Below are positions 34,716 through 44,360 of a stretch of 64,000 bases of DNA, in pieces. Within the stretch, counting starts at the first letter, position 1. Every line of letters begins with the position of its first letter. The position numbers were made by a program, and so were the translations under genes. The notes under the pieces were generated by a model. The model saw nothing but the letters and a program-made list of their open reading frames with translations, did not search any database and was not told where the DNA came from. Source of the DNA: JBFWNG01 sp050251195 (GTDB lineage Bacteria; Bdellovibrionota_B; Oligoflexia; Oligoflexales; Oligoflexaceae); NCBI GenBank assembly GCA_050251195.1, contig JBFWNG010000003.1:1-64000 (forward strand), written 5' to 3'.

Positions 34716-36251
34716 ATGGATCTTTCGTTTCTTAAAGAGCTCGGCATTACGAAAACGCTAAAACCGGTCTGCACCGGCCTTGAATGGCAGGGTACGACGA
34801 CCAATCCTATAGACTCTTTCTCGCCCGTAGACGGTTCGAAGATTGGCGATATTGGCAGGGCGCTAAACTCCGACTATGAGCGCCTGGTTAGGACCGCACA
34901 AAACGGTTTTCAATACTGGAGCAAAGTTCCGGCTCCGCAGAGAGGCGAGATCGTTCGGCAGATAGGCGTCGCCCTCAGAAAATACAAACAGCCTCTCGGC
35001 CAACTAGTCTCTTACGAAATGGGCAAGTCCCTGCAGGAGGGACTTGGCGAGGTCCAAGAGATGATCGACATCTGCGATTTCGCGGTGGGATTGTCTCGAC
35101 AGCTCTGCGGCCAAACCATGCACTCCGAACGCGCTAAGCACAGAATGTACGAGCAATACCATCCGCTCGGCATCGTGGGGATTATCTCCGCGTTCAATTT
35201 TCCAGTGGCGGTGTGGGCATGGAATTCGATGATCGCCGCGGTTTGCGGAGACGTGACGATTTGGAAACCTTCCGAGAAAACCCCTTTGTGCGCTGCCGCT
35301 TGCTTCAACATCATGCGCGAAGTTTTCGAAGCAAATCGCCTACCCGAAGGCATCATCAACTTCATTGTCGGCGACGTCCAAGAAATTGGCGAGACGCTCC
35401 TCGCGGATGAAAACGTCCCCCTCATATCGGCGACAGGCTCCACCCGAATGGGAAAACGAGTCGCTCAAGTGGTGGGCGGTCGTCTCGGCAAAACCATTTT
35501 GGAATTAGGCGGCAACAACGCCATTATTTTGTCGCAACATGCCAACCTAAAGCTTGCGGCCCCCGGCGTGGTGTTCGGGGCGGTAGGGACTGCGGGTCAA
35601 CGCTGCACAACGACACGGCGCCTCATTGTGCATGAGTCAACTTACGAGAAAATCAAGAACACTTTGGTCAAGGCTTACGAGGGCCTCAAGATCGGCAACC
35701 CTCTCGATGCCCAAAATCACGTTGGCCCCCTCATTGACAAAGACGCGGTAGAGATGATGCAAACTGCACTCGAAAAAGCTCGAGCACAGGGAGCGACCAT
35801 CATATATGGCGGCGAACCGCTGACCGGGAAGGGCTATGAATCGGGATGCTACGTGCGACCTGCTATTGTCGAGGCTTCTCCAAGTCTTCCCATAGTCGGG
35901 GAGGAAACGTTTGCCCCAATCCTTTACCTTCTGAAGTATAAAGGTAATCTCGACGAAGCTATCGCCGTTCAAAACAACGTCAAACAAGGGCTAAGCTCCG
36001 CGATATTCACAGACAACTTGCAAGAATCGGAGGCGTTCCTGTCGCATTGGGGATCGGACTGCGGTATTGCCAATGTCAACATCGGCACCTCTGGCGCCGA
36101 GATCGGCGGAGCCTTTGGCGGTGAAAAAGAAACCGGCGGCGGAAGAGAGTCGGGATCGGACTCTTGGAAAGCCTACATGCGTCGGCAAACCAACACTATC
36201 AACTATGGCGACACACTGCCGTTGGCGCAAGGCATTAAGTTTCACATATAG
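34716..36251 (+). CDS. ALDH7-type aldehyde dehydrogenase (alpha-aminoadipate semialdehyde / piperideine-6-carboxylate)
   Basis: A 511-residue NAD-dependent enzyme. The closest pattern is the antiquitin (ALDH7A1, AmaB) branch: F-N-F-P-V-A-V-W-A-W-N, E-L-G-G-N-N-A-I-I (general base Glu) and F-G-A-V-G-T-A-G-Q-R-C-T-T-T-R-R (catalytic Cys). It oxidises alpha-aminoadipate semialdehyde in lysine catabolism. The frame is open much further upstream, but ATG 34716 has GGAG 8 bases before it and starts at the family N-terminus. A hydratase follows after 9 bases. Confidence 0.9.
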   Translation: MDLSFLKELGITKTLKPVCTGLEWQGTTTNPIDSFSPVDGSKIGDIGRALNSDYERLVRTAQNGFQYWSKVPAPQRGEIVRQIGVALRKYKQPLGQLVSYEMGKSLQEGLGEVQEMIDICDFAVGLSRQLCGQTMHSERAKHRMYEQYHPLGIVGIISAFNFPVAVWAWNSMIAAVCGDVTIWKPSEKTPLCAAACFNIMREVFEANRLPEGIINFIVGDVQEIGETLLADENVPLISATGSTRMGKRVAQVVGGRLGKTILELGGNNAIILSQHANLKLAAPGVVFGAVGTAGQRCTTTRRLIVHESTYEKIKNTLVKAYEGLKIGNPLDAQNHVGPLIDKDAVEMMQTALEKARAQGATIIYGGEPLTGKGYESGCYVRPAIVEASPSLPIVGEETFAPILYLLKYKGNLDEAIAVQNNVKQGLSSAIFTDNLQESEAFLSHWGSDCGIANVNIGTSGAEIGGAFGGEKETGGGRESGSDSWKAYMRRQTNTINYGDTLPLAQGIKFHI

Positions 36252-36260
36252 GCGGCAAGC

Positions 36261-37106
36261 ATGGGTGCGCAGAGTCAAGTTTTTGTGCAAAAAAAGGAAG
36301 TACGAACCGACAGCGACGCTTCTTTCTATGTCGCTAGCCTCGTGCTCAACAACGCCAAGCAAGCCAACGCTCTCTCGGGCAGCATGCTTCGAGATATCCA
36401 AAAGGAATTGGCGACATTGGCGCAGGACCCTTCTATTCGAGTCCTTCTCGTTCGGGGTGCGGGCAAACATTTTTGCGCCGGAGCTGATCTCAACTGGATG
36501 AAAAAATCAGCATCTTTGGGCCACGCTGAAAACCTCGCCGAAGCGGACGAGCTTGCCAAGATGTTTCAATTGATCAGCAGCATGCCGTTTCCTACTGTTG
36601 CTGTGGTTCGAGGGGCCGTCTACGGCGGCGGCGTTGGTCTTGTCGCTGCCTGTGACTACGCCATGGCGGACTCAACAGCGAGGTTTTGCTTAAGCGAAGT
36701 CAAAATTGGCCTCATACCCGCGGTTATCTTGCCCTACCTCAAGCAAAAGCTTCGAGCGGGAGACCTGACCCGCCTTGCCCTAACAGCACGAATATTCTCC
36801 GCCGCAGACGCTGCAAGTTACGGATTGGTACAGAACGTTGCCAACGAAGGCGATCTCGACAAGACGTGCTTGGACGAACTCAACCTCTTGCTTCAAGCCA
36901 GTCCAGAAGCACAAAAAGCCTTTAAGACTCTGCAAAAGAAACTCGCCTGGCAACACAGCAACACGCAGGAACTTACGTCCAGCGCTATCGCAAACATCCG
37001 CGCCAGCGAAGAAGGCAAGCACGGCCTCGAGCGTTTCTTCAATAAGGAGCAACCTGAGTGGGTTTGCTCGCTGGAGAAGTTGGGAACGTTGTTTGAAGAT
37101 AGGTGA
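36261..37106 (+). CDS. Enoyl-CoA hydratase/isomerase, possibly methylglutaconyl-CoA hydratase
   Basis: A 281-residue crotonase-fold enzyme. The oxyanion-hole segments are H-F-C-A-G-A-D-L-N-W-M and G-A-V-Y-G-G-G-V-G-L. The first is characteristic of methylglutaconyl-CoA hydratases of leucine breakdown (LiuC/AtuE type), and F-C-L-S-E-V-K-I-G-L-I-P carries the second catalytic region. It lies downstream of the ALDH7 gene in the same operon. A role in leucine or lysine catabolism fits EtfAB, but no other liu gene is near. Confidence 0.85.
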   Translation: MGAQSQVFVQKKEVRTDSDASFYVASLVLNNAKQANALSGSMLRDIQKELATLAQDPSIRVLLVRGAGKHFCAGADLNWMKKSASLGHAENLAEADELAKMFQLISSMPFPTVAVVRGAVYGGGVGLVAACDYAMADSTARFCLSEVKIGLIPAVILPYLKQKLRAGDLTRLALTARIFSAADAASYGLVQNVANEGDLDKTCLDELNLLLQASPEAQKAFKTLQKKLAWQHSNTQELTSSAIANIRASEEGKHGLERFFNKEQPEWVCSLEKLGTLFEDR

Positions 37107-37110
37107 CGGT

Positions 37111-37563
37111 TTAAGAAACGGCGAAAAGCTTATACTCCCGTTTGTCGGGATCCTTATCCAAGTATGATATATGCAACTCATGCGTGGGCTTAATCTTCGT
37201 GTACTCGCTCGAACCGATTATCTCCGGCCATTCTATAAACATTCCGTGGAAGTTCCGAGTATCAAGTAAACCCCACTCTTCCATATCCGGTTGTCCCGTG
37301 AGGCGGTAGAGATCAAGATGAGCAAACCATTTATCGCCGATGTTGTAATCGTTCATGAGGGTAAAGGTCGGTGACGTAACCGGAACGTTTTGTTTCAAAC
37401 CAAAGTGATACAACAACGTTCGCACAAAGGTGCTCTTGCCGCATCCCATGGGGGCCACAAGATTCATGACAAATGGATTTTTGAGATGGCGAGCAAAGCT
37501 CGCAATTTCGTCTTGGATTTCGTCTTCGGAGAGAACATTCTCCAAAAGCAGCTTTCTTGTCAT
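37111..37563 (-). CDS. tsaE: tRNA threonylcarbamoyladenosine ATPase TsaE
   Basis: A 150-residue ATPase with Walker A A-P-M-G-C-G-K-S-T, then the T-S-P-T-F-T-L motif and H-L-D-L-Y-R-L, which define TsaE (YjeE). It energises the TsaBD step of t6A37 tRNA modification. It overlaps pdxJ by 4 bases (ATGA) and closes the long operon. Confidence 0.95.
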   Translation of the reverse strand: MTRKLLLENVLSEDEIQDEIASFARHLKNPFVMNLVAPMGCGKSTFVRTLLYHFGLKQNVPVTSPTFTLMNDYNIGDKWFAHLDLYRLTGQPDMEEWGLLDTRNFHGMFIEWPEIIGSSEYTKIKPTHELHISYLDKDPDKREYKLFAVS

Positions 37564-38309
37564 TTCGGCAACGGAAAATGAACGGGATTGTTCAGAAGGT
37601 CTTTCATCTCTTTGACTGCTTGCGCAAGTCCGACAAACAACGCATGAGAAACGATGCTGTGACCAATATTAGCCTCTTCGACATGCGGCACAGTTTGAAT
37701 CCACATGGCGTTCTGGTAATTAATACCGTGACCGACATGGACCTGCAAACCAGCTGTCTTCGCGCTCTTTGCCGCTTTAGTCAGAGCAGTCATGGCTTCC
37801 GTCTTTTGTGAAGTGAGCGCAGCCTTTTCCAGCGCATGGCAGATTCCGCCGGTATGAAATTCGACCGCAGCCGCTCCGATTTCGACACAAGCGTCGACTA
37901 CGGCGGCGCTGGGCTCCACAAACAAAGCAACGACAATGCCGTTATCACGCAAGGATTGTACTTTCGAAATGAGGTCTTTTTTTAACCTAACGACGTCTAA
38001 TCCGCCTTCCGTGGTCAACTCCTGACGCTTCTCGGGAACAAGAGTTACAACATGCGGCTTAACCCGATTGGCGATCTTGATCATTTCGTCTGTGGCGCCC
38101 ATCTCAAAGTTGAGAGGGACGAGGATATTTTCTTTAATTTGTATGACGTCATTGTCTTTTATGTGTCGGCGGTCTTCCCGCAAGTGACAGGTAATATTAT
38201 CAGCGCCGGAGGCCTCTGCCAACTTTGCTGCTTGCACGGGAGAGGGGTACCTTTCTCCTCTTGCATTACGCAAGGTCGCGATGTGGTCTATATTAACTCC
38301 TAATCTCAC
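37560..38309 (-). CDS. pdxJ: Pyridoxine 5'-phosphate synthase
   Basis: A 249-residue TIM-barrel enzyme that condenses 1-deoxyxylulose-5-phosphate with 3-amino-2-oxopropyl phosphate in vitamin B6 synthesis. The N-terminal L-G-V-N-I-D-H-I-A-T-L-R-N-A-R, the H-L-R-E-D-R-R-H-I segment, E-F-H-T-G and the glycine-rich V-H-V-G-H-G-I-N-Y are typical. In many bacteria acpS lies between pdxJ and the next gene; here tsaE follows directly. Confidence 0.97.
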   Translation of the reverse strand: MRLGVNIDHIATLRNARGERYPSPVQAAKLAEASGADNITCHLREDRRHIKDNDVIQIKENILVPLNFEMGATDEMIKIANRVKPHVVTLVPEKRQELTTEGGLDVVRLKKDLISKVQSLRDNGIVVALFVEPSAAVVDACVEIGAAAVEFHTGGICHALEKAALTSQKTEAMTALTKAAKSAKTAGLQVHVGHGINYQNAMWIQTVPHVEEANIGHSIVSHALFVGLAQAVKEMKDLLNNPVHFPLPK

Positions 38310-38322
38310 GGCTCACCTATTA

Positions 38323-39678
38323 TTAGAAGCAAAGTTCTTTTTTGACGATTTCCGCTAGATTGCCAGCCATTTCTTCGATATTGGCAAGGTCCTCGCCTTC
38401 TACCATAATACGCGCAAGGTTCTCCGTACCCGAATATCGAATAAGAACCCTGCCTCTCCCGTCAAGCTTCTTCTCACACAGGAGAACTTCCTTTTCTAGA
38501 CTTGGAAGTTCGCTGAACGGTATTTTCTTTTTCACCTCGACGTTCTTGAGTACTTGCGGAAACAGCTCCAGACACTTCTTCAGTTCAGACACCGTCTTAC
38601 CCGTCTCCTGACATATCTCCAGAAGTTGCAAAGCTGCGAGAATCCCATCGCCCGTTGTTGAGCAGTCTTTGAAAATCAAATGCCCTGATTGCTCGCCGCC
38701 GAGGTTGTAATCGCCTTTTCTCATTTCGTCCACAACGTACCTGTCGCCAACTTGCGTTCGTACGACCTTGATCCCCGAACGTTTCATCGCCACGTCGAGC
38801 CCCATGTTGCTCATCACGGTGGCAACAACGCCTTTTTGCTTCAGACGTCCTTTGCTATTGAGAAAATTCGCACAAATCGCCAAGAGTTGGTCGCCGTCGA
38901 GGATTTCCCCTTTTTCGTCAACAACCACCAGGCGATCCGCATCGCCGTCAAACGCCAAACCGATATCTGCCTTATAGGTATGAACCGATTCGCGCACACG
39001 CTCGGGATTTAAAGCACCGCAATTCTCGTTGATATTGTTACCGTTTGGCTCGACACCAAGGGAGAAAAGATCCGCGCCCAATTCTTCGAACACTTTTGGC
39101 GCGACGCGATAAGCTGCGCCGTTAGCGCAATCGATAACAATTCTCTTATCCTCAAGCGTCAGGTGCTTCGGAAACTGTTCTTTAAGGAAAACCGCGTACT
39201 GACCAATGGCGTCTTCGATTCGCGTAGCGCGACCGATATTCTTATGCGTGGGGTATTCCTCGAAAGCCGGCTTCTTGCGCACGATCGCTTCGAGCTGGTC
39301 TTCAACCTCGTCGGGAAGTTTATAGCCATTGGCGCTGAATATTTTGATCCCGTTATCAAAGAAAGGATTGTGCGAAGCGGAAATAACGATTCCGGCACAG
39401 GCTCGCATACCGCGCGTAAGATATGCAATCCCAGGGGTCGGCAATGGCCCAAGAAAGAACACGTCCACGCCAACGCTGCAAATTCCCGCCGCGAGCGCTT
39501 GCTCAAGCATATATCCGCTGAGGCGCGTATCCTTACCGATCAGAATTCTAGGATGAGGATAGGCTTTCTTGAAATAAATTCCAATCGCCTGCCCCAGCGG
39601 CAAAACAAAGTTTGGCGACATCGGATGTCGATTCGCCATACCCCGAATACCGTCAGTACCAAAGAGTCTTTGATTCAT
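38323..39678 (-). CDS. glmM: Phosphoglucosamine mutase
   Basis: GlmM (451 residues) converts glucosamine-6-phosphate to glucosamine-1-phosphate for UDP-GlcNAc. F-G-T-D-G-I-R-G-M-A-N, the phosphoserine loop V-I-S-A-S-H-N-P, the metal loop D-G-D-A-D-R, the sugar loop G-G-E-Q-S-G-H and the terminal R-Y-S-G-T-E-N are all present. It follows cdaR at 66 bases. The cdaA-cdaR-glmM order is conserved in many bacteria and CdaA is known to be modulated by CdaR and GlmM. Confidence 0.97.
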   Translation of the reverse strand: MNQRLFGTDGIRGMANRHPMSPNFVLPLGQAIGIYFKKAYPHPRILIGKDTRLSGYMLEQALAAGICSVGVDVFFLGPLPTPGIAYLTRGMRACAGIVISASHNPFFDNGIKIFSANGYKLPDEVEDQLEAIVRKKPAFEEYPTHKNIGRATRIEDAIGQYAVFLKEQFPKHLTLEDKRIVIDCANGAAYRVAPKVFEELGADLFSLGVEPNGNNINENCGALNPERVRESVHTYKADIGLAFDGDADRLVVVDEKGEILDGDQLLAICANFLNSKGRLKQKGVVATVMSNMGLDVAMKRSGIKVVRTQVGDRYVVDEMRKGDYNLGGEQSGHLIFKDCSTTGDGILAALQLLEICQETGKTVSELKKCLELFPQVLKNVEVKKKIPFSELPSLEKEVLLCEKKLDGRGRVLIRYSGTENLARIMVEGEDLANIEEMAGNLAEIVKKELCF

Positions 39679-39744
39679 GTAATCAACTGCCTCAAAAAAA
39701 GATTGCCGTTCTTGAACGAACTTTAAATAGCTTATTTCTAATAG

Positions 39745-40671
39745 CTAAGGAAGCCTTTTATTCTCGATGATTAGGGTGCCTTTCTCCGGAAAAGCTTCGA
39801 TCAACACTGTTTCTGGCGGGATCTTTACCTTGATTTCGCCTTCATATTGACCTGGGCCGAGGCCGCGCGCTTCCACGAAAGCTTTTAGATCTTCCTTGCG
39901 AACGAATTTCAAGACGCCAGGCGTGCCTTGGATAACAATGGAAGCAAATTTCGGCCTTACAGACGCTTGGAAATCGCCTCCTGTCACCTCAATCGGGATA
40001 CCGCCAAAACGTTTGTTAACGAAGCTGTCGCCTACTTCGAGGTTTACGGAAACGGAACTAACGGCCAGGTCCGTAGCTTGAAAACCGGGCGGTGGAATGA
40101 GCGCAACATCGAGCGTTTGATTCTGTTGAATCCCTTCGATATCTATTGGCTCCGTGACAACTTCTCGAACCTTTGCCAACTCCGTCTTAAGACCCGTAAT
40201 CTTCACCCAATTCGGATTCACGACAACTTTCTTGATGAAATACCCGTCGGCGGGTGTCCCAAACGGCACATACTTCACTGGAACTGTACGAGAGGAATTT
40301 TCGTCGACAAAAACGGATAGGTACGGATCGTGAATCGTGAGCTGAATCCTATCGTCCCATGATCTAAAGTTGCCTTTGTCGATACGGATTCTGTAGTTCT
40401 TGCCTTTTAGCGGAGGCACGAGAATATCAACCTCGAGGGTTGCAGGAGCCTCCAACAGAAGCAATCTCGGCCCCCGAAGAGTCGCCGCGATCGCGCGCTG
40501 AGAGTCGCCTTTTATGAGATACCCCTCGGGAGCGTGTAGGTTGACGTTGACGTCCCGGTGAATCTCGAGAACCTGTTCACCTTGGATCAGACCCCAGACC
40601 AAAAGGGCTAAAAATAACGAAAAGACCTTAAACCAAAAATTATAGAAAATTTTTTGGAGCAACTTTTTCAT
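39745..40671 (-). CDS. cdaR: CdaR-like (YbbR) regulator of diadenylate cyclase
   Basis: A 308-residue protein with one N-terminal membrane helix (F-K-V-F-S-L-F-L-A-L-L-V-W-G-L-I) and three YbbR-type repeats outside the membrane, which show the P-V-x-Y-x-x-x-G pattern (~125-135). It overlaps cdaA by 4 bases, as expected of a partner that senses the envelope and modulates c-di-AMP synthesis. Confidence 0.88.
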   Translation of the reverse strand: MKKLLQKIFYNFWFKVFSLFLALLVWGLIQGEQVLEIHRDVNVNLHAPEGYLIKGDSQRAIAATLRGPRLLLLEAPATLEVDILVPPLKGKNYRIRIDKGNFRSWDDRIQLTIHDPYLSVFVDENSSRTVPVKYVPFGTPADGYFIKKVVVNPNWVKITGLKTELAKVREVVTEPIDIEGIQQNQTLDVALIPPPGFQATDLAVSSVSVNLEVGDSFVNKRFGGIPIEVTGGDFQASVRPKFASIVIQGTPGVLKFVRKEDLKAFVEARGLGPGQYEGEIKVKIPPETVLIEAFPEKGTLIIENKRLP

Positions 40672-41519
40672 TGTTTCTTGTTACCTAACTTAAATGATTT
40701 AAGCCGATCCCAAATGTTCCAGTTGCCGGAAATGATGGGCTGTTTCCGCGTGTTGACTTCAGCTTCGTTGGTCAAGTTTTTGCGCAAAACGCGCCGTAGC
40801 TCTTTCGGATCCAAGTTGCGAGAGACCTGACCGTCCAAGATAAGTGAAATAACCGAACTTTCTTCGGAGACGACAAGCACAACAGCGTCGGTTTCTTGGC
40901 TAATACCTATACCAGCCCTGTGCCGGGTGCCGAAGTTCGGATCCACGTCATCGTCGCGGGTAAGTGGCAAGAAACAGCCCGCCGCCGTGATCCGCCCTTG
41001 CTGAATAATGATCGCGCCATCGTGGATTGGCGAATCGGGAAGAAAAATAGATTCGATTATCTCTTTGGAAATGCGCGCGTCAAGCAGGATTCCCACGTCT
41101 ACATAACGGCTCAGGATAATGTTTCGTTCTATTACAATAAGCGCACCGATTCTCTTTGATGCGAGAGACACAGCCGCTCGGATAATTTCGTCGAGAATTT
41201 GTTTGGATGAAATGCTTCCTTCACCCGGAAGCAAAGACTTCTTGCCCATTCGGCTCAAACCGCGGCGAATGTCTTCCTGAAACAAGATGACGATAATAAT
41301 AATGATTGAAGAATAAAATTTGTCCATGAACCACTTAAGCGTGGTCAAAGGATAAAGCTGAGACACGAGGAAGGCGGACCCGATGAGGATCAAAATTCCG
41401 AGAACCATTTGCATGGCTCTTGTGCCCCGAATGAGCAGCAGCAGGCGATAGATGATCGTCGCAATAATCAATACATCGATGACTGCCCACAATCCAATTC
41501 TTTCAAAGATCTCTAACAT
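40668..41519 (-). CDS. cdaA: Diadenylate cyclase CdaA
   Basis: A 283-residue membrane enzyme making c-di-AMP from two ATP. Three hydrophobic N-terminal helices (~10-80) precede a DAC domain with the catalytic D-G-A (in I-H-D-G-A-I-I-I) and the R-H-R (in G-T-R-H-R-A-G). Both motifs are intact. It lies between folP and cdaR. c-di-AMP would link osmolyte and cell-wall control in this organism. Confidence 0.95.
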   Translation of the reverse strand: MLEIFERIGLWAVIDVLIIATIIYRLLLLIRGTRAMQMVLGILILIGSAFLVSQLYPLTTLKWFMDKFYSSIIIIIVILFQEDIRRGLSRMGKKSLLPGEGSISSKQILDEIIRAAVSLASKRIGALIVIERNIILSRYVDVGILLDARISKEIIESIFLPDSPIHDGAIIIQQGRITAAGCFLPLTRDDDVDPNFGTRHRAGIGISQETDAVVLVVSEESSVISLILDGQVSRNLDPKELRRVLRKNLTNEAEVNTRKQPIISGNWNIWDRLKSFKLGNKKQ

Positions 41520-41538
41520 GCGCCTTCGCTTGCCCGGT

Positions 41539-42336
41539 TTAGTCTCTCAGTAACGATCTCATCCGAACCACTGGCCCAACGGAATGAGTTCGAAGCACTT
41601 TTACGCCGCTCATAAGGAGATTGAGTTCCAGCATCTTTGCCGGGTTATCCCTATCCTTCGGTTCGGGGATGTCGAGCAGCCTGCCTATGAACGACTTTCT
41701 CGATACTCCAACCGCCAAGTTAAATCTTTTTGCCCACTCGGGGACTTTTTCAAGTAACGCCAAATTTCCTCGGTCACCCTTGCCAAAGCCAATACCTGGA
41801 TCAAGCCAGATATCGTCATTCGCAAAGCCTAAGGCGGCGAGTCTTGCGTGCGTATGTGCCAAGAAACTTTCTACCGCGGCCAGCGCAGCCTGTCGTCCCA
41901 ACGGATCTGCTTGCATCGTCGTTGGTTCTTTGTGCATATGCATAGCCAGGTAGGTCACCTGCTTTGACGCTAAATCTCTCAGGATCTCGTCCGAAGGGCT
42001 GGCGCCTTTTATGTCGTTAACAACGCTGGCGCCGCAATCGACGGCCCTTCTCATAATCTCGGGCTTGTAGGTATCGACACTAATGCGAACCGGAAAATTA
42101 GAAGCGGATAGCCCGTTGAAAATAGGCTCTAGCCTTGACCACTCTTCTTCCAAAGAGAGCGGTGCGGCGCCTGGCCTAGACGACTCAGCTCCGACATCGA
42201 TAATATCCGCACCCTCTTCCATTAACTTCGCGGCGTGCGAAAGAGCGCTATCTGGAGTTAGAAAAAGACCACCGTCTGAGAAAGAGTCGGGCGTTACGTT
42301 AAGCACGCCCATAACAAGACAGTGATCTCTCTGCAT
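41539..42336 (-). CDS. folP: Dihydropteroate synthase
   Basis: A 265-residue folate enzyme that joins para-aminobenzoate to hydroxymethyl-dihydropterin diphosphate. V-M-G-V-L-N-V-T-P-D-S-F-S-D-G-G, D-V-G-A-E-S-S-R-P-G-A and L-D-P-G-I-G-F-G-K are standard motifs. It lies 20 bases after ftsH and 19 before cdaA. Confidence 0.97.
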   Translation of the reverse strand: MQRDHCLVMGVLNVTPDSFSDGGLFLTPDSALSHAAKLMEEGADIIDVGAESSRPGAAPLSLEEEWSRLEPIFNGLSASNFPVRISVDTYKPEIMRRAVDCGASVVNDIKGASPSDEILRDLASKQVTYLAMHMHKEPTTMQADPLGRQAALAAVESFLAHTHARLAALGFANDDIWLDPGIGFGKGDRGNLALLEKVPEWAKRFNLAVGVSRKSFIGRLLDIPEPKDRDNPAKMLELNLLMSGVKVLRTHSVGPVVRMRSLLRD

Positions 42337-42356
42337 ATCGACTCATTCCACGATAA

Positions 42357-44327
42357 TCAGGTTCCCTGAGGAACAGGACTTGCGAGTCCTGGATTGCGTT
42401 CGTCCGGCGCCTGTGTCGCTTTTCTGGCCGCGAATCCTTCTTGCTCGAGTTCCTTGGCTTTAAGCGTCTTATGTTCCTGATACTCTCTTCGTTCTTCCTC
42501 AGATATGATGTTTTTACCCTTCATGAGGTCATCCATATCTTTGTTTTCTAGCGTTTCCCTGATCAGGAGCGCTTCGGCCATATTATCGAGAATATTGCGG
42601 TGCTGTTTTAGGATAGCGACAGCTTTTGTGTAACCGTCCAATACGAATCGACGAACTTCCGAATCGATCAGATCTAACACTTTGTCGGAGTATACGTCCC
42701 GTGTGGACATTTCCCGGCCAAGGAATATTTCTTGTCCTTGATTGCCAAAAGCCAACGGCCCCAGAGCGTCGCTCATACCCCAGCTACAAACCATCTTCCG
42801 AGCAATGTTCGTTGCTTTTTCGATGTCATTGCCGGCGCCCGTTGTCGTTTGTCCGAATACCACTTCTTCGGCAGCCCGACCGCCCATAGCGTAGGCAATC
42901 ATGCCTTCTGCTTGTTCCCTTGTCAGAGAATGTTTGTCGTCGGTTGGAAGAAGCACGGTAACGCCTAACGCATGCCCCCTTGGAATTATGGTGACTTTAT
43001 GGACGGGATCCGTACCGGGCACCATCATCGCGACAAGCGCATGGCCCGATTCGTGATAAGCGGTTTGTCTCTTCTCGTCTTCCGACAAAATCATGCTCTT
43101 TCTTTCCGGTCCCATCATGACTTTATCTTTAGCAAGTTCGAAATGCTTCATGGTAACGTCTTTGCTGTTCTGACGAGCGGCAATGAGCGATGCCTCGTTC
43201 ACGAGGTTTTCCAAATCCGCACCTGAGAAACCAGGGGTGCTTTGCGCGATTACCTTGAGGTCCACTTCTTTGGCGATAGGTTTCTTCTGCGAGTGAACTT
43301 CGAGAATACCTCGTCGTCCTCTTACGTCCGGCTTCGGCACAATAACCGTTCTGTCAAATCGACCCGGACGCAGCAACGCTGGATCCAATACGTCAACCCT
43401 GTTGGTCGCCGCGATGAGAATAACGCCTTCATTGGTGTCAAATCCGTCCATTTCTACAAGAAGCTGGTTCAACGTCTGCTCTCGCTCGTCGTGGCCACCG
43501 CCCAATCCGGCGCCCCTTTGACGACCTACCGCATCTATCTCGTCGATGAACACGATACAAGGCGCGTTTTTCTTCGCCTGGTCGAACAAATCACGAACCC
43601 GGCTCGCACCTACGCCCACAAACATCTCCACGAATTCTGAACCGGAAATGCTAAAGAAAGGCACGCCTGCTTCACCGGAAATTGCTTTTGCGAGAATGGT
43701 TTTTCCCGTTCCTGGAGGCCCAACAAGAAGAACGCCTTTTGGTATTCGCCCCCCAAGTCTTGTGAATTTCTTGGGATCCTTCAAGAAGTCCACGATCTCT
43801 TCGAGTTCATGCTTGGCTTCGTCGACGCCGGCAACATCCTTGAAAGTAATCTTTATGTTGTTTTCGTTTTGCAAGCGCGCCCTACTTTTGCCGAAGGACA
43901 TCGCTTTTCCGCCGCCAATCTGGAGCTGTCGCATAAAGAAGAAGAACAAGAACAATAGGAGAATCATAGGCAACGAATTCACGAGCAAAGTCTTCCAGAA
44001 ACCGCTTTCTTCGGGCGGCTCGTAATTGACTTCGACTTTGTTTGAGATCAATTCTTTGCGGAGATCGGCGTCGTGCGGGCCATAAACAACGACCTTGCTT
44101 CCGTCTTGTCTTTTCGCCTCGATATGCGCGTCTTTGAAAGTTACAGAAGCAATCTTCGTAACGTCAGTATCGGGAAGCGACACAGCTTGCATGAACTCCG
44201 AAAACTTGAGAACAACTTCTTCTTGTTCCTTTTTAGCAAGCATATTAAACATCAGAAACAGCATGAATAATCCCGCGAAGAGCAACGTGAACTTTATTTG
44301 CTGTCCTTGTTTTTTAGGCTTCGACAT
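42357..44327 (-). CDS. ftsH: ATP-dependent zinc metalloprotease FtsH
   Basis: A 656-residue membrane AAA protease. It has two N-terminal membrane helices around a periplasmic domain and an AAA module with G-P-P-G-T-G-K-T and the second-region R-P-G-R-F-D. The zinc site is H-E-S-G-H. It degrades membrane proteins and short-lived regulators. tilS lies 33 bases upstream, an arrangement seen in many bacteria. Confidence 0.97.
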   Translation of the reverse strand: MSKPKKQGQQIKFTLLFAGLFMLFLMFNMLAKKEQEEVVLKFSEFMQAVSLPDTDVTKIASVTFKDAHIEAKRQDGSKVVVYGPHDADLRKELISNKVEVNYEPPEESGFWKTLLVNSLPMILLLFLFFFFMRQLQIGGGKAMSFGKSRARLQNENNIKITFKDVAGVDEAKHELEEIVDFLKDPKKFTRLGGRIPKGVLLVGPPGTGKTILAKAISGEAGVPFFSISGSEFVEMFVGVGASRVRDLFDQAKKNAPCIVFIDEIDAVGRQRGAGLGGGHDEREQTLNQLLVEMDGFDTNEGVILIAATNRVDVLDPALLRPGRFDRTVIVPKPDVRGRRGILEVHSQKKPIAKEVDLKVIAQSTPGFSGADLENLVNEASLIAARQNSKDVTMKHFELAKDKVMMGPERKSMILSEDEKRQTAYHESGHALVAMMVPGTDPVHKVTIIPRGHALGVTVLLPTDDKHSLTREQAEGMIAYAMGGRAAEEVVFGQTTTGAGNDIEKATNIARKMVCSWGMSDALGPLAFGNQGQEIFLGREMSTRDVYSDKVLDLIDSEVRRFVLDGYTKAVAILKQHRNILDNMAEALLIRETLENKDMDDLMKGKNIISEEERREYQEHKTLKAKELEQEGFAARKATQAPDERNPGLASPVPQGT

Positions 44328-44360
44328 GTACCTTGTCTCCTAATCGCATAAAATAAAGAA